11,842 nucleotides of DNA from Clostridiales bacterium (lineage in GTDB: Bacteria > Bacillota > Clostridia > Lachnospirales > WRAX01): contig JAISVU010000229.1 of assembly GCA_031271375.1 (NCBI GenBank), positions 1 to 11,842 on the forward strand, in the 5' to 3' direction. This document shows positions 7,418-11,842 of this stretch, piece by piece. The stretch's first letter is position 1. Every line of letters begins with the position of its first letter. Made by a program: the position numbers and the translations under genes. Under the pieces are notes generated by a model. The model saw nothing but the letters and a program-made list of their open reading frames with translations. It ran no database searches and was not told the DNA's origin.

Positions 7418-7992
7418 AACTCAGTTCCCCTTTTAAACGCCTGTTTATTAATCTCCGCGAACGCAGGCTTGACATTCGCGGAGATTATGCCGTCCCAGTC
7501 CAGATTGTCTATCCCGATGAGCTTCGCCGCGGCGCCTAGCAGGATGATGTTCATAACCCGGGGGTTGCCGAGCTTTCCGGCTTCGTCCGCCGCGTCTATT
7601 ACCGTAGTATCTATCCGGGCCTTTAATTCATCCAAAATACCGCCGGAGTAAGCCGCACTGCCGATAATGACCGGCATCGGCATGATTTCGCAGTCGTTCA
7701 CGACGGCTTTGGCGTCCTTCTTGGCGTATTCCAGCCAGCGCAGGGCTTCCATCTTCTCGAAGGAAACCAGCAAATCCGCGCTGCCGCGCTCAATCACCGG
7801 CGAATAGACTTTCTCGCCATAGCGCACCTGCGAGGACACGGAGCCACCGCGCTGGCTCATTCCGTGGATCTCGCTCATCTTAACGTCGTGACCGGCTTCC
7901 ATCAGGCCCTGTGTCAGTATCTTCGCCGCGAGTATAGTTCCCTGGCCGCCCACGCCAACCAACAATATGCTTTTTACCGTCCCTTTTGTCAT
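7405..7992 (-). CDS. iorB: Indolepyruvate (2-oxoacid) ferredoxin oxidoreductase, beta subunit
   Basis: The 195 residues form the gamma-type domain of 2-oxoacid:ferredoxin oxidoreductases, which pairs with IorA to oxidise arylpyruvates or related 2-oxoacids to acyl-CoA while reducing ferredoxin. Typical motifs are GVGGQG at 13-18 and SEIHGMSQRGGSV at 40-52, followed by RGSADLLVSFEKMEALR. The length is normal for IorB. A GGGGGAG site lies 7 bases before the ATG and spans the stop of the preceding helical-protein gene, which ends only 3 bases upstream. The C-terminus overlaps buk by 13 bases. The subunit carries no iron-sulphur motif, as expected, since the clusters are in IorA. Separation from iorA by an unrelated gene is unusual. 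Confidence 0.95.
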   Translation of the reverse strand: MTKGTVKSILLVGVGGQGTILAAKILTQGLMEAGHDVKMSEIHGMSQRGGSVSSQVRYGEKVYSPVIERGSADLLVSFEKMEALRWLEYAKKDAKAVVNDCEIMPMPVIIGSAAYSGGILDELKARIDTTVIDAADEAGKLGNPRVMNIILLGAAAKLIGIDNLDWDGIISANVKPAFAEINKQAFKRGTELCAI

Positions 7993-7995
7993 CGG

Positions 7996-8544
7996 TTACT
8001 CCCCCTTCCGTGATTCATTTTGCTTACGCGATTCAATACTATAGAAACCGCCCGCTCTGTCCACCGTTTCCTTCAGATCGGCCAGCTCCGCTTCTTTTTT
8101 AGACGTCATTATCTTCAGCGCGAGCTCAATAGCGGCGTTATTGAAAATGTCGCCGGATACCAGCGGATTAGCTGCTACATCGCGCGCATCGCGAATGGCG
8201 GATTCAACCGTGACCTTTTTCCCGTGCGCTTCCTCCCAAGCCGTCGCATTGGTCTTGAAAGTCTCGCATTCCGCATCAAGTTCCGTTACATCGTCCAACA
8301 CCTGCTCTGTTTCTGTCGCGCTTGCGATATATCCCTCTTCCTTAAGCGTCTTATTGAATGACTTTATGTCAGACTTCATGCTCCTAATCTTTACTTGGAT
8401 TTGGGAGAATACCCTCTTCACAGCCGAGGCGGCGTCCACAATACCGGAAATGAATTTTTCCCGAATAACATTCAAATCCGTTTTCCATTGGGCTATGCTT
8501 TTTCTCCATGCCGCCAGCTTAACCCTAATCATCAGCAGGTTCAC
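7996..8544 (-). CDS. Unrecognised helical protein encoded between iorA and iorB
   Basis: This 182-residue protein is charged and almost wholly helix-forming, with stretches likely to form coiled coils (about 40-70 and 140-165). It contains no signal peptide, membrane segment, Cys pair or nucleotide-binding motif; its single Cys is at 93. The N-terminus (MNLLMIRVKLAAWRKSIAQW) is amphipathic and basic, and the C-terminus is Lys/Glu/Arg-rich. The GTG start is well supported by AGGAGG 7 bases upstream, stronger than at most genes here, so it is very likely translated. It lies 42 bases after iorA and 3 before iorB on the same strand, placing it inside the oxidoreductase operon. A role in assembling, scaffolding or locating the IorAB complex is possible but rests only on position. 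I do not recognise its family. Confidence 0.8.
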   Translation of the reverse strand: MNLLMIRVKLAAWRKSIAQWKTDLNVIREKFISGIVDAASAVKRVFSQIQVKIRSMKSDIKSFNKTLKEEGYIASATETEQVLDDVTELDAECETFKTNATAWEEAHGKKVTVESAIRDARDVAANPLVSGDIFNNAAIELALKIMTSKKEAELADLKETVDRAGGFYSIESRKQNESRKGE

Positions 8545-8586
8545 GCTTTGTCCTCCTCGCGTATTGCCACGAAAATAATAAAGACT

Positions 8587-10407
8587 CTACGACGGCATTA
8601 TCGCCTGTTTCGGGCAAATCTGAGCGCACACGCCGCAACCGGCGCACATGCCTTGATCTATAATTATCTTCATCTTTCCACTGTTCTCTTTTATCTTTTC
8701 ACTCACACAGCTAAGAGCCGGGCAGCCCGCCTTCACGCACATTTTACAGGCAATACATTTCTCCCCGTCAACGCCGTACTTTTGCGTAAAAACGTCCGCG
8801 CCGAACTCCGCCTTATCGGCTGCGGACAGACGCTTGAGCACGCAGGGCCAGCGTGTGATGATAACGGACGGCCCGTCCTTTGAATAAGCATCGTCCAGGG
8901 CCTTTCTCACGGCTTTTAAGTCGTTTGGGTTCACTGACGCCACGTTCTTCGCGCCCAGCGCTTTTACGACGCTTTCGATGTCTATCTCAGGCGCGGCGTC
9001 CCCAGCCGCGTTCTTGCCGGTGCCGGGGTTTTCCTGATGGCCCGTCATGCCGGTTATGCGATTGTCTAAAATGATGCAAATTGTCTTGCTGTTGTTATAT
9101 AATACCTCTATCAGCGAATTGATTCCCGTATGGAAGAACGTGGAATCCCCCATAATCCCGACGACGCGGTTTTCGGAACCGCTGGCGGTGAAAACCCGCT
9201 GCGCCCCGTGGCCTGAGCTGAACGACGCGCCCATGCAAACCACGAAATCCATTGCGTTATACGGATCTGCGAAACCCAGCGTGTAACAGCCGATATCCCC
9301 TGCGATAACGGTGTTTTTACGCTTTGCCAGCTCGTAAAACAGCCCTCGGTGGGGGCATCCGGCGCATAAAGCCGGGGGGCGCGGGATGATTACCGATCTG
9401 TCGTATGCGGGGCCTTCCAGCTCTCCGCCTAAGATAGCCTTTCGCAGCACATCGGGCGTAAGCTCGCCGTAGGGCGGGATGATGTCCTTGCCGATACAGG
9501 AATAGCCGCGGGACTTAACCCATTGTTCAAGATAGGGGTCGTGTTCTTCTATGATATACACTTTGTCAACCAACGTGTAAAACTCGTCCAGCAAGGCGTC
9601 CGGCAGCGGGTTCGTGAAGCCCAGCTTGAGGTACGACGCGCCGTCCCCTAAGACCTCTTTCGCGTAATAATAAGCCATGCCCGAAGCGATGACGCCGATC
9701 CGCGAACCATCTCGAACCGTGTCCGCCCGCGATACCTTTTCTATGTAATTTAAAGGGGTTTTCTCGCTGAACGCCTTGAGCCTTCCCATGCGCTCCTCTA
9801 CTTTAACGCGCATCTTTACCGCCAGGGAAGGAACCGTGACATACTTCGCCACGTTTTTCACATACGGCCTTACCGGAACCGCAGCCCGCTCGCCGCACGA
9901 CACCGGGCTTTTTGAGTGGGCCACGCGGGTGGTTATACGCATTAAAACGGGCGTGTCGTATTCCTCGCTCAAATCATAGGCGGCCTTCATCATGTCCAGG
10001 CATTCCTGGCTGTCGCTTGGCTCAAGCATCGGCAGTTTGGCGGACACCGCGTACCAGCGGTTGTCCTGCTCGTTCTGCGATGAGTGCTGGCCCGGCTCGT
10101 CCGCCGAGATAAGCACCATCCCCGCGTTGACACCGGTGTATGAGAACGTGAACAGCGGGTCAGCGGCCACGTTTACGCCCACATGCTTCATCGACGCCAG
10201 GCTCCTCGCTCCGGCCAGCGAGGCCCCGGCGGCGGCTTCCATCGCCACCTTCTCGTTACTTGCCCATTCGGATATAATGTCTTTATAACCCGTGATGTTT
10301 TCTAGAATCTCGGTGCTGGGCGTACCGGGATACGCGGACGCGAAAGCGACGCCCGCTTCGTAGGCCCCGCGGGCTAACGCCTCATCGCCGGTCATTAATG
10401 TGCGCAT
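8587..10407 (-). CDS. iorA: Indolepyruvate (2-oxoacid) ferredoxin oxidoreductase, alpha subunit
   Basis: This large subunit decarboxylates a 2-oxoacid on thiamine diphosphate and passes electrons through iron-sulphur clusters to ferredoxin, forming acyl-CoA. The 606 residues show an N-terminal pyrimidine-binding domain (AYPGTPSTEI at 25-34, SNEKVAMEAAAGASLAGAR at 50-68), and a linker domain. The TPP-binding domain follows, with CAGCPHRGL at 348-356, GDIGCYTLG at 370-378, GDSTFFHTG at 420-428 and DNRITGMTGHQENPG at 448-462. Two C-terminal 4Fe-4S motifs complete it: Cys551/554/557/562 (CxxCxxCxxxxCP) and Cys588/591/594/598 (CxxCxxCxxxCP). All key residues are present. The ATG is preceded by AAAGGAGA with 6 bases between. 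Indolepyruvate, phenylpyruvate and hydroxyphenylpyruvate are the usual substrates; branched-chain oxoacids are possible. The gap to ptb upstream is filled by repeats and could also hold an internal promoter, but none was convincing. Confidence 0.97.
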   Translation of the reverse strand: MRTLMTGDEALARGAYEAGVAFASAYPGTPSTEILENITGYKDIISEWASNEKVAMEAAAGASLAGARSLASMKHVGVNVAADPLFTFSYTGVNAGMVLISADEPGQHSSQNEQDNRWYAVSAKLPMLEPSDSQECLDMMKAAYDLSEEYDTPVLMRITTRVAHSKSPVSCGERAAVPVRPYVKNVAKYVTVPSLAVKMRVKVEERMGRLKAFSEKTPLNYIEKVSRADTVRDGSRIGVIASGMAYYYAKEVLGDGASYLKLGFTNPLPDALLDEFYTLVDKVYIIEEHDPYLEQWVKSRGYSCIGKDIIPPYGELTPDVLRKAILGGELEGPAYDRSVIIPRPPALCAGCPHRGLFYELAKRKNTVIAGDIGCYTLGFADPYNAMDFVVCMGASFSSGHGAQRVFTASGSENRVVGIMGDSTFFHTGINSLIEVLYNNSKTICIILDNRITGMTGHQENPGTGKNAAGDAAPEIDIESVVKALGAKNVASVNPNDLKAVRKALDDAYSKDGPSVIITRWPCVLKRLSAADKAEFGADVFTQKYGVDGEKCIACKMCVKAGCPALSCVSEKIKENSGKMKIIIDQGMCAGCGVCAQICPKQAIMPS

Positions 10408-10413
10408 TGAGTA

Positions 10414-10421
10414 TCTCCTTT
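10414..10421 (-). promoter_or_regulatory. Ribosome binding site of iorA
   Basis: AAAGGAGA on the minus strand lies 6 bases before the iorA ATG at 10407 and supports that start after the long repeat-filled gap. Confidence 0.75.
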
Positions 10422-10431
10422 CATTCTAATC

Positions 10432-10543
10432 GCTAGGGTCTCTGTGTCTCTGTGCCTCTGTGTGAAAATAAAGATTAAAACAATGACCACGAAAATTACG
10501 AAAACCACGAAAAATGCTTTTCCCTAGCTCCTAGCCCCTAGCA
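10432..10543. repeat. Composite repeat between ptb and iorA, bounded by GCTAGGG/CCCTAGC
   Basis: The block contains a CTCTGTGT-type repeat (about 10439-10464), an AT-rich spacer and a CACGAAAA-type repeat (about 10486-10511). GCTAGGG (10432-10438) and CCCTAGC (10522-10528) are perfect 7-base inverted flanks around the block. A CTAG-rich tract with three CCTAGC-like units follows at 10522-10543. The first repeat matches an arm of the hairpin at 6210-6281, and the second matches 154-183 in the opposite orientation. The tract extends into ptb and supplies its stop codon and last residues. Inside an operon such a block could affect mRNA processing or the relative expression of ptb and iorA, but this is not shown. 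Confidence 0.65.
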
Positions 10544-11429
10544 GCCCCATCATAATAGACAGCAGTTTCTCCTCCGCCGTCGCGCCGCGGGAGACAAGGA
10601 TAACCGGGGCTTTCGCGCCAAGGACGCAGCCCGCCATCTTAGCCCCGCCCAAGTACAGCAGCGCCTTGCTCATAATGTTCCCCACGGCGATATTCGGCAC
10701 GAGCAGCAAATCAACATCCCCGGAAACCGCGCTGTCAACGCCTTTTATCGCGGCGGATTCGCGGCTTACCGCCAAATCGAAAGACAGCGGCCCCTCTACT
10801 GTACACCCAGTAATCCCGCCGTTCCGGTTCATTGCGGCCAGGGCCGCCGCGTCGCCTGTTTCGGGCATTTTGTCGCTGACCGTCTCAGCGGCGGCCAGTG
10901 CCGCGACGTTGGGGTTCTCATAGCCCAGCGCGCTCATGTAATCAACCGCGTTCTCCAGTATCGCCTGCTTCTGCGAAAGGTCGGGGTACGGGTTCATCCC
11001 GCCGTCCGTCATAAACAGCAGCTTATGATAAGCGGGGCATTCCAGCACAGTCAGGTGCGACATAATGCCGCCGCTCCTTATACCCGTATCTTTGTTTAGG
11101 CAGGCCTTAAGTAAAACCGGCGTCTGGAGCCCGCCCTTCATTATAGTATGGGCTTTGCCCTCTCTGACTAGGGAAACGGCGGCGGCGGCGGCTTCCGCGT
11201 CGTTATCGGCGTGGATTACCGCCGCTTCGGGTACAGGGAAGCCAATTTCATCGCATATCCGCTTAATCTCATCGGGCCGTCCCGCCAGGTAATAACCAGC
11301 CCCGAGCAGATTTGCCGCGTCCCTGACGGCTTCCAGCGTATGCGCGTCCTCTGCCGCGGCGACGGCGATAGTCCGGCCCTTCTTTGCCAGCGCCATTTCC
11401 TTTAAAGTATTGAAATCCTTGAATATCAT
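10524..11429 (-). CDS. ptb: Phosphate butyryltransferase
   Basis: The enzyme exchanges CoA for phosphate on an acyl-CoA, giving the acyl-phosphate used by butyrate kinase. The 301 residues are the normal length for the family. Characteristic segments are RTIAVAAAEDAHTLEAV at 19-35, MKGGLQTPVLLKA at 97-109, SGGIMSHLTVLE at 119-130, FMTDGGMNPYPDL at 139-151 and, near the C-terminus, PNIAVGNIMSKALLYLGGAKMAG. These features favour Ptb over the related phosphate acetyltransferase. The ATG overlaps the aminotransferase stop in an ATGA, so translation is coupled. The last residues (about LLGARS) and the TAG stop are written in a CTAG-rich repeat, suggesting that the original terminus was replaced by repeat sequence. 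Ptb enzymes accept branched acyl-CoAs well; action on aryl-acetyl-CoA is inferred from the operon only. Confidence 0.95.
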   Translation of the reverse strand: MIFKDFNTLKEMALAKKGRTIAVAAAEDAHTLEAVRDAANLLGAGYYLAGRPDEIKRICDEIGFPVPEAAVIHADNDAEAAAAAVSLVREGKAHTIMKGGLQTPVLLKACLNKDTGIRSGGIMSHLTVLECPAYHKLLFMTDGGMNPYPDLSQKQAILENAVDYMSALGYENPNVAALAAAETVSDKMPETGDAAALAAMNRNGGITGCTVEGPLSFDLAVSRESAAIKGVDSAVSGDVDLLLVPNIAVGNIMSKALLYLGGAKMAGCVLGAKAPVILVSRGATAEEKLLSIMMGLLGARS

Positions 11430-11842
11430 AACAGTCCGCCCAGTATTTCCAGGCCCTTTACAAGCTGCGCGTCCGTGGGCGTGGAGAAGTTTATGCGGAA
11501 ATATTGGCTTCCTTGATTAGGGTCGGCATTGAATGTGGAACCGGGTACGACGGCCACGCCATGCTCCAGCGCCCTTTTGCAGAAGCCCGGCATATCGGCG
11601 CCGTCCGGCAGCCTGCACAACACAAACAGCCCGCCCTGGGGGGGTATATATGTTACCTTGCCTTTAAGGTGTCTTTCAAGGCCGTCTATCGTTAAGCCCA
11701 GTTTAGCCGCGTAGATTTTGCGGACTTTCTCTATATGCGCCTGCATGTCGTAATGGGTCATAAAGCCCAGCACTATCATCTGGTTCAAAAGCGGCGTGTG
11801 TACGTCGGAAGCCTGCTTCGCGACGGTTATCTTAGGCATTGC
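11426..11842 (-). CDS. PLP-dependent class I/II aminotransferase, C-terminal part only
   Basis: The reading frame is open at the right edge, so the N-terminal part of the gene, including the PLP-binding lysine expected just upstream of AKQASDVHT, is outside the window. The 139 visible residues fit the C-terminal small domain of fold-type I enzymes of the LysN/MocR-related 2-aminoadipate-type group. The signs are KQASDVHTPLLNQ, HIEKVRKIYAAKL, YIPPQGGLFVLCRLP, GVAVVPGSTF and the substrate-carboxylate Arg in YFRINFS. Such enzymes have broad specificity, covering aromatic, branched-chain and 2-aminoadipate substrates. Placed first in the visible operon and overlapping ptb by 4 bases (ATGA), it probably supplies the 2-oxoacid for IorAB. 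The Met at 11839 is internal and not the true start. The operon promoter is not visible. Confidence 0.9.
   Translation of the reverse strand, partial: AMPKITVAKQASDVHTPLLNQMIVLGFMTHYDMQAHIEKVRKIYAAKLGLTIDGLERHLKGKVTYIPPQGGLFVLCRLPDGADMPGFCKRALEHGVAVVPGSTFNADPNQGSQYFRINFSTPTDAQLVKGLEILGGLL

Noticed and set aside
8395..8883. Plus-strand open frame of 162 codons, also one at 8141-8578
   Set aside because: They are opposite iorA and the helical-protein gene. The minus strand has AGGAGG with correct spacing and the iron-sulphur motifs of IorA.

Overview
The window is most likely a stretch of chromosome from an anaerobic, amino-acid-fermenting bacterium, probably a Clostridia-type Firmicute. The reasons are a Ptb/Buk acyl-phosphate pair, a ferredoxin-dependent 2-oxoacid oxidoreductase, strong AGGAGG-type ribosome binding sites with several GTG starts, and a lipoprotein-type sensor kinase. 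A spirochaete or another anaerobe cannot be excluded from sequence alone. Composition is moderately GC-rich. No rRNA, tRNA, CRISPR array or transposase gene was seen.

Left half, plus strand. A short open frame entering from the left edge (to 94) looks like the C-terminus of an upstream gene. A repeat-rich leader (95-224) follows. Next come a large hybrid sensor histidine kinase with two solute-binding-type sensor domains (225-3440) and, 19 bp later, upp for uracil salvage (3460-4086). Then comes a TIR-domain membrane protein (4205-5362). The reading frame of this gene can be followed past its stop to 6180 if three one-base indels in short homopolymers are corrected. It is therefore either a pseudogene in early decay or the victim of local sequence error. 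The restored protein would be 658 aa: an N-terminal cytoplasmic TIR, one membrane segment, a Pro/Ser/Thr linker and a large beta-rich outer domain.

Right half, minus strand. A tight operon reads leftward from the right edge: a class I/II aminotransferase (C-terminal part only), phosphate butyryltransferase (ptb), IorA, an unrecognised helical protein, IorB and butyrate kinase (buk). Genes overlap by 4 and 13 bp or lie 3-42 bp apart, except for a repeat-filled gap between ptb and iorA. Together they describe a route from an amino acid by transamination to a 2-oxoacid, by oxidative decarboxylation to acyl-CoA plus reduced ferredoxin, then to acyl-phosphate, and finally to a free acid plus ATP. 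The likely substrates are aromatic or branched-chain amino acids. The helical protein between the two oxidoreductase subunits is the least explained gene of the operon.

Intergenic spaces hold three recurring short repeat types: a GC-rich palindrome (about 99-126), a CACGAAAA-type repeat (154-183 and 10486-10511), and a CTCTGTGT-type repeat. The last forms a 28-bp-arm hairpin between the convergent genes at 6210-6281 and recurs at 10439-10464. A CTAG-rich tract at 10522-10543 runs into the end of ptb and encodes its last residues.
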